A stretch of 64,000 nt of DNA from Caenorhabditis elegans (taxonomy: Eukaryota > Nematoda > Chromadorea > Rhabditida > Rhabditidae). The stretch covers positions 11,408,001 through 11,472,000 of the forward strand of contig NC_003279.8 in the NCBI RefSeq assembly GCF_000002985.6, written 5' to 3'. The translations under genes and the position numbers were made by a program. Of the stretch, positions 1 through 12,000 are shown one piece after another. A model generated the notes under the pieces. That model saw only the letters and a list, made by a program, of their open reading frames with translations, was not told the origin of the DNA and did no database searches. Numbering within the stretch: the first letter of the stretch is position 1; each line of letters opens with the position of its first letter.

Positions 1-163
1 TTTGATACGGAAAAATGCAAAAAATCATAAATTTGAGCTTTTTGAAGCTGAAACTCAGTAAAAATTGTGATTTTCTTGAATTTTTACGCAAAAATTGTAA
101 ATTTTCGCATTTTTTACTTCATTCTTGTTAAGCCAAAAATCCAAATTTTCCAGCTCTCCGTAC

Positions 164-3100
164 CCCGTTCATTGGTTCCCATAAGCTTATTGGAGATATT
201 ATCCGCTTTCAAATCGGCTTCAAATTGTTCGACGAGCTTTCGACGTTGCGCCTGCATTTCCATCACTTTTTCAATCATTTTTCGCACTTGGAGCTCTTCC
301 GGACTCGAGCCATCTGGAAAAAATTAAGGATTTTATTTAGTTTTTTAGGGGAATTTTTGCTTGAAAACACGAAAAAATATCACCGAAAAATCGAAAAAAT
401 TCACAATTTTCGCAGAAAAACCGACTCAAAATCACAAAATTTTGAATTTCCGCAAAAAATTCAAACTCCCCAGCGTTTCGCTCCGCCCACTTCACCTTAT
501 TGGCCAAAGAGTGGGCGGAGCAAATCGCTGATTGGTCGAGGAGTCAATTGGTCGAAATTTTGGCGGAAATTCAAGATTTCGAGTTTTTAAGTTGGATTTT
601 TCGTGTTTTCAAGTGAAATCCGAATTTTTCACGATAATTTTCTAGTTTTTTTCGTGATTTCTGATATTTTTCAGCTGAAAAATTGGCGTTTTTGGATGAA
701 TTTTCTGTATTTTTATCGATTTTTTCCACTAATAATTGCATTTTGAGACAAAAAACTGGCTCGAAAGGCAATTTTTATCAGGATTTAAGCAGTATTTTCA
801 GGATTATGTGATAAATATTGCGAAAATGCATATTTTTCAGCTGAAAATTGACGTTTAAGGTTGAAAAAACCGACTCAAAATCACAAAATTTTGAATTTCC
901 GCCAAAAATTCAAAATCCCCAGCGTTTCGCTCCGCCCACTTCACCCGATTGGTCGAAGAGTGGGCGGAGAAGCTCGCTGATTGGTCGGGGAGTCGATTGG
1001 TCGAAATTTTGGCGGAAATTCAAGATTTCGAGTTTTTGAGTCGGATTTTTCAGTATTTATCGATTTTTTGTTGGTTTTTCTGTGAAATTGTTCAGTTTTC
1101 GAAATATTTTTGGGAGTTTTTTCATAAAAATTCGATTTTGCACGATAATTATATAGTTTTTTCGTGATTCAAAATTACGGCTGAAATTGATATATTTTTT
1201 TTTCGTTTTTCAGTAATAAATTGACAGTTCAGGTTGAATTTTCAACATTTTTCGCACTTTTTCTTGCAAAATTCGAATTTCTCATCGATTTTTCGTGATT
1301 TTTCACAATTTGCTTCAAAATTTTAGCTACAAAAATTAAAGTAATTTTTGATATTTTTCCACTGAAAAAATGGGCGTCTTCGGGTTGAATTTTCCGCATT
1401 TTTATCTTTGATTTTTTCACAATAAATAAGCTAAAAATTTAAATTTTTTACTTCTCATCTCTCCCTGCTGCTCCGGCGGCACAATTTTCATCCACATCTC
1501 TCTACACGGAAGCGTGAGAAGTTGCAAATTCGCAGAGTGCTGTGCAATCGCCTTATTCAGTGAAACATTATGAGCTTTTGCCTGCTCCAGATGCTCGGCG
1601 AGCCGTTCGAGCTCCTTCTGAATGAGGATAAAGCCTTCATCCGACCGAATGCTGCTCTTCTGCAAATCAATAGCTCGAAGCTTTGAGAGCAACGTATTAA
1701 GCTTCGCTTCAGCAACTCTCGCTGTATCCGATGATTCTCCCATTTTATCGATTAAATTTGGTACACAATCCGGGTATGACGTCATGTCAGCATTCCTTTT
1801 CATCAAATCTTCAGAAATCTCGAACCAAGCTTCTCGGCTCCTCTTTCCCTCATTGAGCATAAATCGAAGTTTATCAAATTCGGCGAGTTGTAGTTGATAA
1901 TTGAGATGTTCATCATAGGATCTGACACATTCTTTGATTTCTCGAAGTGCTTGATCCTTGTCATCTGAATACTTTTTCACTGCATCCTGTACAAATGTGG
2001 GTAGAAGCTTCCCGAATAGATCACAACCACAAACTGATGGATCTAGAGGATCAAATGACAGAGTTTTCACTTTACACATTGCACCACCACCGTCTTTCTG
2101 TACAGCATCTATTGCATCTTCTTGTTTTGGAACTCTGTCGTGATAGATGAAATCGTTCTCTTTTTCCGCGTTTCTTTGCCTGCAAAAGTTGCAAAGTTTG
2201 AATTAAAAAAAAAAAAGATATTTTCCACATTTTTGGCGCCGATTTTCGGCAAATTTACACTGTTTTCTCGCAATTTTTTGTGGTAAATTGCATGAAAATG
2301 TTCAATTTTCCGCGTTTTTTTTGTCTGAAAATATGCAAAAATTAGGGAATTTTCAGCAAATATACATTGTTTTTCTTGTTTTTCCTCAAAAAAGCATTTT
2401 TTAAAAAACATTTAAAAAACAAATTGCTATATAAAAATATCCAATTTTCCGCGTTTTTTTTTGCCTGGAAAATTACAGAAAAAGTTTTTTTTTGTTTTAA
2501 TACATTTTTTTGGGCTAAAATGCAAAAAATCAAGATTAAATCGCATGAAAATATTCAATTTTCACGCGTTTTTTTGTCTGAAAAATGACAGAAATTAGGG
2601 ATGAAAGTGTGCTGCTACCTTCTGTGAGTTTTATTAAAATAATTATATTAAAACTTTTAGGCAAGTTTTTTTTTGACTCAATTCTCACAAAATTTGCTCC
2701 ATTTTACACGGATATCGAACAATTTTTTGAGTTTTCTGGTCAAAAAATTGACAAATTTGGCTCAATTTCGACAAAATTAGTACTAAAACGACCGAAAATA
2801 AAGTCAGATGCAGCATGATAAACCATTTTCCACAAAAATTGAACATTTCGGCTTAATTTCAACTAAATTTGCTCAATTTTCAACGAAAATGGAGCATTTT
2901 TGGCCAGTTTCGCTCCATTTTTGCCGAAAATTAATGAATTTTGGCTCAAATTTGATCAAAAACAACCTTTTTGAAAAGTTTTTTCGGTTAATTTGGAGCA
3001 AATTTCGCGCAGATTCTTAGCTAATTTTTGGGGGATTTTAGGGAAATTTTACACGTTTTTCGGTCAGTTTTTCTCGGTTTTTTGTCTGAAAAATCACGAT

Positions 3101-6100
3101 TTTTTTTGTGGTTTTTTGAAATTTGAGCCTAAGCTTACGCCTAAGCCTAAGCGGAAGCCTAAAAGCTTAAGCCTATGCCCAAGCCTATTTTAGGGCCATT
3201 TTTGTGAATTTTTCAAATTTTCAGGCTATTTTTTATCGATTTTTGTCCGATTTTTCGCAATTTTTCCTATTTTCAGGCAATTTTTACTGATTTTTACCAG
3301 TTTTTTTGCGATTTTTCCCCAATTTTCCCCACACTTACTTGGCACTAATCACATCAAAAAGGAAGCTTGAAGTGACGAAAAGCTCCGGATATCGTTCCCG
3401 CATTTTCGAATGATTCGATGAGAGTAATTCCATATATTTGTTGGCAATATTATAATATTGAAGCCTCCAACCCATTTTCTTGTCTTCTTTTTCCAAATTA
3501 TCACCAAATGACATATAGGCAATTACAGCATACATTGCACTTTTTAATGAGCATATCTTCGCATAATACTGTAATTTCTCGTGTGGAGTTGTGTTGGATA
3601 TTGAGGATATATTATATAGACAATATAACTGGAATTTTGAGAGGTTTCTGAGCGAAAAAATCGAGTTTTACGGCTAAAAATTGGTTAAAATTGGCTAAAA
3701 ATTGGAAATTTACATGGAAATCTATACAAAAATCAATTTTTTCAGAACTTTTCAGGCAATATAACTGGAATTTGGAGAGGTTTTGAGCTAAAAAATCGAG
3801 TTTTACGGCTAAAAATTGTCTAAAATTGATGAAAACCATGAAATTTACATGAAAATCGATATAAAAATCGTTTTTTTCATGTTTTCATTGACAATATAAC
3901 TGGAATTTGGAGAGGTTTTTGAGCGAAAAAATCGAGTTTTAGAGCTTGGAATTGTCTAAAATTGATAAAAACCTTGAAATTTGCAAGAAAATCTATAGAA
4001 AATCGATTTTTTCATGTTTTTGTTGACAATATAACTGGAATTTTAAAGGTTTCTGAGCGAAAAAATCGATTTTTATAGCTAAAAATTGATTACAAACTTG
4101 ATATTTCAGTACAAATCCGCCTAAAAGAGAAATTTTGAACCTAAAACATCTAATTTTAGAGCTTAAAATTGTCTAAAATAGGTTAAAAATTGAAAATTTA
4201 CATGGAAATCTATACAAAAATCGATTTTTTCAGAATTTTTCAGGCAATATAACTGGAATTTTAAACGTTTCTGAGCGTAAAAAATCGATTTTTATAGCTA
4301 AAAATTGTCTGAAATGTACTGAAAACCCAATTTTATAGACAATATAACTGGAATTTAGGCGATTTTTCAGCAGAAAAATTGAGTTTTAGAGCTAAAAATT
4401 GCATAAAACCGATGGAATTTTCACTAAAATACAAAAATTGATTAGAAACGTGAGTTTCTGAAAAAAAAAACGAGTTTTATAGCTAAAAAATTGTTTATTT
4501 CCAGCGATTTGGCCGATTTTGGGCAAAAATTCTAGTTTTAAAGCCTAAAAATTGCCTAAAATGTATGAAAAAATGGAAATTTACAAGAGAAATCTATAAA
4601 AATCTACTTTAAATCCAATTTTATAGCAATTGTTCGCTGAAAATTGAGGAAAAAGTGGAAAAAATCACACTTTTTCCGGGAATTTCAAACATTTTAGGCG
4701 GAAAAATGAAAAAAATTTCTCAAAATTTCAGCTCAAAATCTATAAATTTGGTCATTTTTCAGTCAAATTTTGAGCAATTTTGATATTTTTCTGTAGATTT
4801 TTCTGGTTTTTTGTCGATTTTCAGTCAATTCTTTCCGTTTTTCTTCAATTTTCCAAGGATTTTTAGTCAATTTCAGCCCTTTTTTAGCTATTTTCAGCAG
4901 TTTTTGGATTTTTTAAAGTCTAATTTCTTCGTTTTTCTTCAATTTTCATCCAATTTTCTCCGTTTTTCTTCAAATTTCCAGCTTCTTCTTACCCTCTGTA
5001 CAGATTCAGGTATATTAACACTCCATTCATCGACAATTTTCGCTGCTGAATCATAAGCTTCCTGTAACCAAAGTGATAATTTTGCAATTACAATTGCACT
5101 TCGATTGTCTAAAAGTGACTTTTGAACCAGACATTCTTGAGCTTGAGCCTGAAAAAAATGAGTTATTTTGAAATTTTCTGAGGAAAATAGTGAAAAAATT
5201 GAATTTTTAAGTAAAAAATGAGCATTTTTTCCCATTTTTCAGGCTTTTTCCAGCAAAAATAGCTTGAAAATGAAATTTTCAGTCAATTTTTGGCCAATTT
5301 TGAGCCATTTTCTGCCGAAAAGTGTGTAAAAAATTGAATTTTCAATGACATTTTAGATCCAAATTGACCAATTTTTCATTATTTTCAGGATTTTTTCACA
5401 AAAAAACGTCGATTTTTCATCGATTTTTCTGATAAAAATTGAATTTTTTCAGAAAAAAAAATCATAAAAATCCAGTTTTTTCCAATTTTTTGCCTGAAAA
5501 AGGCTCTAAAAACTCAATTTCTAACAAATTTTTCGATTTTTTCACAAAAAAATTATTTTTCACCGATTTTTTCAGTTTTTTTCCCTGAAAAATCACTGAA
5601 AAACTTACAATCATCACTTTATAATAAAACGAAATGACATTTGCATCCAAATCCACTGACGGATAAAAAATATCCGAATTTCTGAATGAATTGAGCTGTT
5701 CGAAGGCGTAGGCAGCATATTGAAAGTGCATAAATGCTGCTTTTATACACTGAAAAATGGCGATTTTTAGGGAAAATTCAGATTTTTAGTGAGAAAATTC
5801 AAGTTTTTATCAATTTTTTGACCCAAAAAGTTGGAAAATTCCTAAAAATTCAATTTTTTTTTACGAAAAAATGAACGAAAATGTCAAATTTTCAGCGTTT
5901 TTCATCAATTTTTGCTGAAATAAAGCCTTTTTGTGGCGTTTTTAACCGAAAAATTGTAGAATTTTGGTATTTTTCTCGAAAAAATTAGGAAAAACGTCAA
6001 ATTTTCAGAGTTTTCATCGGTTTTTTCCCGATTTTTGGGTGAAAAACCACGGGAAAATCGATTTTTCTGCAAAAATGAGCTAAAAAAATTTAAAATTTCC

Positions 6101-8420
6101 GCGTTTTCAGTGTTAAAATTCACAAATTTTCGATTTTTCCTCAATTTTTGAGTGAAAAATCATCGAAAAATCGATTTTTTTCATGAAAATTCAATTTTGA
6201 TCGCAAAAATGAGCTAAAAATCAAAATTTTCAGCGTATTCAGTGGAAAAAACCCACGAATTTTCGATTTTTTAGTCCAATTTTCCAAGTTTTTTCCCGAT
6301 TTCGGGATGAAAAATCATCGGAAAATCGGTTTTTCCTACAAAATTGAGCTAAAAATCAAAATTTTTCGCCTTTGCCAGTGTTGAAATCTTTAAATTTTCG
6401 ATTTTTCGTCTATTTTTCCAAGATTTTCCTCGATTTTTGAGTGGAAAATCATCGAAAAATCGATTTTTTTCATGAAAATTCAATTTTGATCGCAAAAATG
6501 AGCTAAAAAACCAATAATTTCCGCGTTTTTTGTGTTAAAATTCATAAATTTTCAGGCTTTTCGTACAATTTTCCACATTTTTTCCCGAATTTCGAGCGAA
6601 AAATCACCGGAAAATCGGATTTTTCTGCAAAAATAGGCTAAAAAATCAAATTTCTCCGCGTTTTCAGTGGTAAGATTCAAAAATTTTCCGGCTTTTCGTC
6701 CAATTTTCCAAGTTTTTTCCCAACTTTCGGGTGAAAAATCATCGGAAAATCGGTTTCTCCTGCAAAAATGAGCTAAAATATCATAATTTTCAGCGTTTCC
6801 ACTGTTAAAATCCATAAATTATCGATTTCTCATCCAATTTTCCACGTTTTTTCCCTTTTTTGAGTTAAAAATCGTCGAAAAATCGATTTTTCCACTAAAA
6901 ATTCGAATTTCCATACATCCTGTGTATCCCTTGTCTGCTCGGCAGCATATTGTGCATGACATGCTCCAATATTGAACATTACAGACGCTTTTTCGAATTC
7001 AATATCACAAATTGTCACTTCACTTTGAGCACTTCTGATGTCGATTAGACCGTCGTGCCTGCAACAAAAAAAAATCGATTTTTAGTGGGGAAAATTGGAG
7101 AAATTCGGGATTTTTTAGTGAAAAATCGAGAAAAAACCGGGAATTTTGAATAAAAATGGGCCAAAAATGATGAAAATTTGCAATTTTTCAGTGAAAATCC
7201 GAGAAAAATCGATTAAAATAAGCCAAAAAACGTAATTTTCGATGAAAAATCGATCAAAATTCTGGCTAAAATGGAGATTTTTTAGATAAAAATTGGGGAA
7301 AAATCGATAAAAAGCACAATTTTCAGCTGGAAAATCGGTTGAAAATCGCCTTTTTCGCGAATTTTAATCTTAAATATACGGATTTTCCAGTAATTTAGTG
7401 ATATTTCCGGGGAAAAATTGCTGAAATTCTGGGATTTTCGCTTCAAAATGGGAAAAAATCACTAAAAATCGTAATTTTTGGGAAAATTTCAATTTTTCAG
7501 GTTAAAATTGAGTTTTAAATCTTTTTTTACAGTAAAAATTGGAGAAAAATCGATGAAAATGTGAATTTTAACGTTTTTTCCAGTGTAAAACACCATCTTT
7601 TGACGTTTTTTTTGTAATTTTCCCAAGAAAATCGCCTTTTTGATCTGAAAATAGCGGATTTTTCGGGAAAAAATGGAATTATCACTGCAAAATGTGGAAA
7701 AAATCACTAAAAATCGTAATTTTTGGTGAAAAATTCAATTTTTTAGGTGAAAATTGAGTTTTTTATCGTTTTTTCGGACGAAACTCGAATTTTTGCCATT
7801 TTTTCATCGAAATTATGCATTTTTCAGTAGAAAATCGTCTTTTTCCGTAGTTTTTGCGAATTTTAACCTGCAAAATGCGGATTTTTCGGCAATTTGGCGA
7901 TTTTTCAGCGAAAAAATCAATTTTTAGCCAAAAATAGTCATTTTCCGGCCAATTTCCATCGAATTTTCACTCTAAAACATCGAATTTTTTCGATATTTTA
8001 CCATGCAAACGGTGTTTCAAGCTGTTCTCCGGCTCCCATTGGGAATCTTTTCTGCATCATACACAGCTGGCCGTAATATCTTTTTAATTTCAGAGTTTGC
8101 TCCACAGATGGCGTCGGAACGTTGGCTTCCTGCAAAATATTGATTTTTTAATGATTTCAGCAGGTTTTTTCGAGCTTTTTCAGTACAAATTTCATTTGTG
8201 TCAGCTCGTCGAACGCCGAATCGTAGTCGTGGGGGTCCGCGTTGAAAGTGAGCAGAATATACTGAAAAATTGGCGATTTTTGGTGAGAAAAAATCGATTT
8301 TTTCACAGTTTTTACCTCTTTCATGCGTAATCTAAAGTCAAAATTTGGGATATTATCGTAGGAAAGTGTTGAGGATCTCGATTGTGGAGCCAGCATAGGC
8401 ATTATTGGAAGAGCCTCCAT
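164..8420 (-). CDS. ego-2: BRO1-domain protein, EGO-2 / HD-PTP (PTPN23) orthologue, 5' part
   Basis: Multi-exon gene read on the minus strand; it continues past the left edge. Exons with matching phases: 8420-8316, 8261-8187, 8129-8002, 7058-6917, 5749-5609, 5148-4993, 3628-3339, 2179-1452, 313-164 (about 638 codons visible). Residues about 1-345 form a BRO1 domain; recognisable pieces are FEKASVMFNIGACHAQYAA and KLSLWLQEAYDSAAKIVDEW. The 728-base exon and the next one are helical, charged and V-domain-like. HD-PTP proteins are endosomal ESCRT-linked adaptors; C. elegans EGO-2 is known as a BRO1 protein acting in germline Notch (GLP-1) signalling. A TTTCAG 7 bases before the ATG looks like an SL1 trans-splice acceptor, supporting this start. 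Introns are unusually long and full of GAAAAATCGATTTTT-like sequence. The exact donor of exon 2 (TTT/GTACTG) is a phase-based choice. The proline-rich and phosphatase-like C-terminus would lie outside the window. The family call is firm; the symbol is inferred from memory of the worm orthologue. Confidence 0.85.
419..1043. repeat. Direct duplication of a 175-base palindromic segment inside an ego-2 intron
   Basis: Bases 419-600 and 868-1043 are about 90% alike. Each copy holds AAAATTTTGAATTTCCGCC, then GCTCCGCCCACTTCACC and GAGTGGGCGGAG, and ends GGCGGAAATTCAAGATTTCG, so each is partly self-complementary. Both lie in the intron between the exons at 1452 and 313. Probably two copies of an interspersed palindromic repeat. 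Confidence 0.7.
3128..3187 (-). repeat. Degenerate telomere-like GCCTAA array
   Basis: About eight imperfect GCCTAA/GCTTAC units (the TTAGGC nematode telomere hexamer on the minus strand), inside the ego-2 intron between the exons ending at 3339 and starting at 2179. Confidence 0.8.
3621..4350 (-). repeat. Tandem repeat carrying six copies of an ego-2 3' splice site
   Basis: CAATATAACTG recurs at 3621, 3757, 3892, 4027, 4245 and 4340, followed by GAATTT and then AAATCGA-rich sequence; the first spacings are 136, 135 and 135 bases. On the minus strand each copy reads AAATTCCAG/TTATATTG, which is the acceptor and first exon bases of the ego-2 exon starting at 3628. The tandem duplication therefore copied the intron-exon boundary into the intron. 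Confidence 0.8.
5760..6905. repeat. AT-rich intronic tandem array (AAAATCGATTTTT type)
   Basis: Roughly 125-140-base units, each with TGAAAAATCATCGGAAAATCG, a TGCAAAAATGAGCTAAAAA block and a TTTCAGCGTTTTCAGTG block, repeated about eight times. They fill the ego-2 introns between the exons at 5749 and 6917; similar sequence continues at 7060-8000. Open frames here are repeat translations, not exons. Confidence 0.65.
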
Positions 8421-9032
8421 TTTTGAGCTGAAATTTTGGTTTTTTTAAGGTTAAAATTCATTTTTCGATTTTAAAAGGTTTAAAAATCCATAATTCATAT
8501 AAAAATAACATTTTCCTTCAAGTTTTCACGATTTCGCAAGATTTTCACGAAAAAATGAATTAATGCTAAAATCAACGATTTTCCTTAGTTTTTCATGGAT
8601 TTTCGCTCATTTTTATTGATTTTCAGCTGTTTTTAATGATAAAACGTGAAATTTGTTGCAAAAAACGAGAAAAAACGGTTAATTTACGGGGTTTTTGGCT
8701 GACAAAGAACAAATGGCGGTAACAAAAACAGGTTGTTGACTGGATTTTAGCAGTGCATGCGCGCTCTATTGAGAATTTTCGTTGGAGGGAAGTTTGAATT
8801 TTGGTTTTTTGCAATTTTTCAGCGTTTTTGATGAAAAAACGGCCAAATTTAATGAAATTGATTGGAAAAGAGCAAGAAAAACATACAATTTAAAGTTTAA
8901 ATTAAAAAAAAAACACGTAAAATCAACAAAAAAAAAACGTTAACCAAAAATACCGTGAATTTTCGAATTTCCAACGCATTTTTCGATTTTCATATCGATT
9001 TTTCAACTTTCCTAGTGAAAAACAAAGAAGTT
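8421..9032. promoter_or_regulatory. Divergent intergenic region between ego-2 and the WSN gene
   Basis: The two genes start head to head 612 bases apart, so both promoters are likely here. AT-rich; a GC-richer stretch at 8690-8790 (AGCAGTGCATGCGCGC) stands out. No specific factor site could be assigned. Confidence 0.45.
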
Positions 9033-12000
9033 ATGCATAAAATGAGTGAGTTGCTGGTAATTTGCAAAGTTTTCTAACAGATTTTTGTTTCAGAGTTACT
9101 TCTTATCGAAATATTCACTATTTTATTATCAATGGGAGCTTTAAACGCTGAAAATGGTAGGAAATGTGTATTTTTTAGCAGAAAATTTGAGTTTCTTTGA
9201 GTTGTGATTTTTAACCTTTACAGCCTCTTTTCGGCCTGTAAACGACGTTATTTAGAATGCAGTGGGTACGGTAGCCTCAAAAGTACGCAAACACCGCACA
9301 CGCTACGACAAAATGCACAGAATTTCTAATTTATGCGAAAATAGTCTAGATAGGGGTAAAAAACTGCACTGAGCTCGAATTTGACAACGAAAATGGTTAA
9401 AAATAAACAATTTTGGGGAAAAATTTTGGTTTTCAGCAAATTCGCTCCCAAAACCTTAAGAAATGGCAGAAAAAAAGGATTTTAAGCAGCAACTTTGTTT
9501 TCCTCGCCGTTTTTCACGCCAACTGCTTTCCTTTTGCGCAGTTAAGCACAATTTCAGATGTTTCAGGGTACGGTGGGCCCAAAAGTACGCAAACACCGGA
9601 CACGCTACGACAAAATGCACAGAGTTTCTAATTTATGCGAAAATCGCCTAGATATGGGTAAAAAACTGCGCTGAGCTCGAATTTAATAGGGAAAATTGTT
9701 GAAAATATGAATTTTTGATAGGAAATTCGATTTTAACTGTTATTAGCATGACCAAAACCTCTGAAAAGTTGGGGAAAAATACAAATAAAAAACCTCTGAG
9801 CCCAAATTTTTTGGAGATACCACCTAAAAATGTCTAATTTTCAGCCATCTCACCCCTGAAAACCTCAATCAATCGGCTCAAAATGATATCCCAAATACTC
9901 AATGCGATGTCTATTCAAAAAGGATTGATCTCTGGCACACTTGACCCGGAAACCTTGATCTCCGAGCTTCTTGGCTCAGCCCTACCCAGTGAGCTTGCCT
10001 CAATTAACATGCTCCACGTTCAACAGGGCATTGAAATCGGGTTAAATATCCCTAAATTGCTCCGTGACGCTGCTGGCGATGAAAATGCAAAAGCTCGCAA
10101 AGCTTATGAAGGGTACAATGCAATATTGAAGGAGATTGATGGAATGATCGATGTGAAAAATTGGAGTGGAAAGGCAGATTTCGATAAAGGAATTGCAGAG
10201 CTTCGTAAGGATTATGTCAAGCCAAAAGTTCTAGAAAACCTGGAGAAGATCTGCCAGAATCTTACAAGTATTTTAAATTCTGCAACTTTGGAAGCTGACC
10301 AGTTATCCACAGCCCTAGAAGCTCTAACATCACTGTCTACTTCATTTAACGCGACCTCCGACATCTGGATGTTCCATGAATACACTTCAACTATCCAGGC
10401 AGTCGCTCCATTTTTGAAAACTGCTCGAGGCGTGGAGGAGCATTTGAAATACAAGGATAACTTGAATCTGACCAAAAAGGAAGAAGCCGCATTTAACAAG
10501 TATATATCCATTTACACCAATTCTGCAGTGCATATGTTTCTTGATCTAGGCCCACTTATTGGGAAGATCTTTGCCCCGGAAGGACATAACAAATCTCTCA
10601 GCCTCCCAGAATTTGATAAAGTGCTCAGTGACGCTTGGATCAGGAGTGTGGTAAATAGTGATTCTCTAGGAAAGGGGTTAAGTCGACTATCAGCTTTCCA
10701 AAGCTCTCTTCTTAGAGCACAGAGGCGGCTGAATTTCACCGACGTTGCTGGTGGCGTTCGAAGCATCATTGAGATGTTCAACTTCGACGTTTTTCCTGGA
10801 GATGATCACATGTCTGCTGCTGACCAAGAGTGTACTCCGTTAGAACTTAGATTTAGAGCTATTTCTGATCTCAAAATGTTTATTGATGAGATAGAAGTAG
10901 AATTCAATAACCTAACTATGCTGGCCATAAAATTGTCTTTTTTTCTCTCGGGGAACTCGGATGCTGGACAAGATTTTTTGAAAATCCACAGGGAACATGA
11001 AACGGTTGTGATTAAGAAACTTAACGAAACTGGACAGCTAAAAAGTTTAAAGGCACATTTATCAATGATAAATCAACAATTAGAGCTCATCAATACCTTT
11101 CCTATACATGACATTAATGTTTATGCCAGGTACGCTCAATTGGACATCGGTTGGATATATTCACAACACAAAGATGAATTAGAGAAGTACGCTGATTATT
11201 TCAACTGCCTTCAAAATAACGCCTACCTGAAATACAAAGCTTCTTTAAGCATTGCGACGAAAAGGATCAGCGATCATGTTTACAATTCAACGTATCAAAA
11301 TTCATTCAACAACCTCCTAGGTGTCTTTAAAAACTCTACATCCGCTGTAGATGATATGTTCGTGATGAAGCGACATATGAAAGCGATGAAGAATTTTCAC
11401 ACAGTGGAAACAGATGCTCTGGGAGAGTTTAAGGATGTAGAATCTTACGCTGAGAATCTTCGCCTAGCAGTTCAAGGACTCGAAAAACTATCCGATTTGG
11501 TGGAGAAGAAGGATCAGTTGAAGTATGTCATAGATAATATTAATGTTCTCATAGAATCTGTATCAGTTATGGATGACGTTCCTCATTTGTACAATCTCCA
11601 GAAAATAGTACTGTTGAAATCAGAATTCCGGATGCTTCACCTATCATTGGAAGGCTTCGAAGAACAGGCTACAGACTCTATAGAGTCTATTGTTCTCGAG
11701 GATTACGAACAACTTTTTGTGCAAGCTCGGAGCATTCCTAGCATCGAGGGAGACTTCGAAGCAATAGGGAATTCTGTTGGAGAGCTGGCACGACTTGTAA
11801 CAAATGTAACTGTCAAGGAGATTCTGAGAAATGTCAATGTATCACTGAACTCGTTGGATTTGGATTTCACTTCCTACCGTGTGCACTTTGCGAATGTGGC
11901 TTTGAGGGAGCTTGACGTATTCTTTGCGAATTTCTCGAAGAAGTTCGAAAAGCCGGAGGAGCTGGATGTTCGGGTGGAGCAGAAGGAAAGGAGAAAGGCA

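Noticed and set aside
9413-9651. Two overlapping plus-strand frames of 62-72 codons
   Set aside because: They lie in WSN intron 2 and cover a dispersed repeat.
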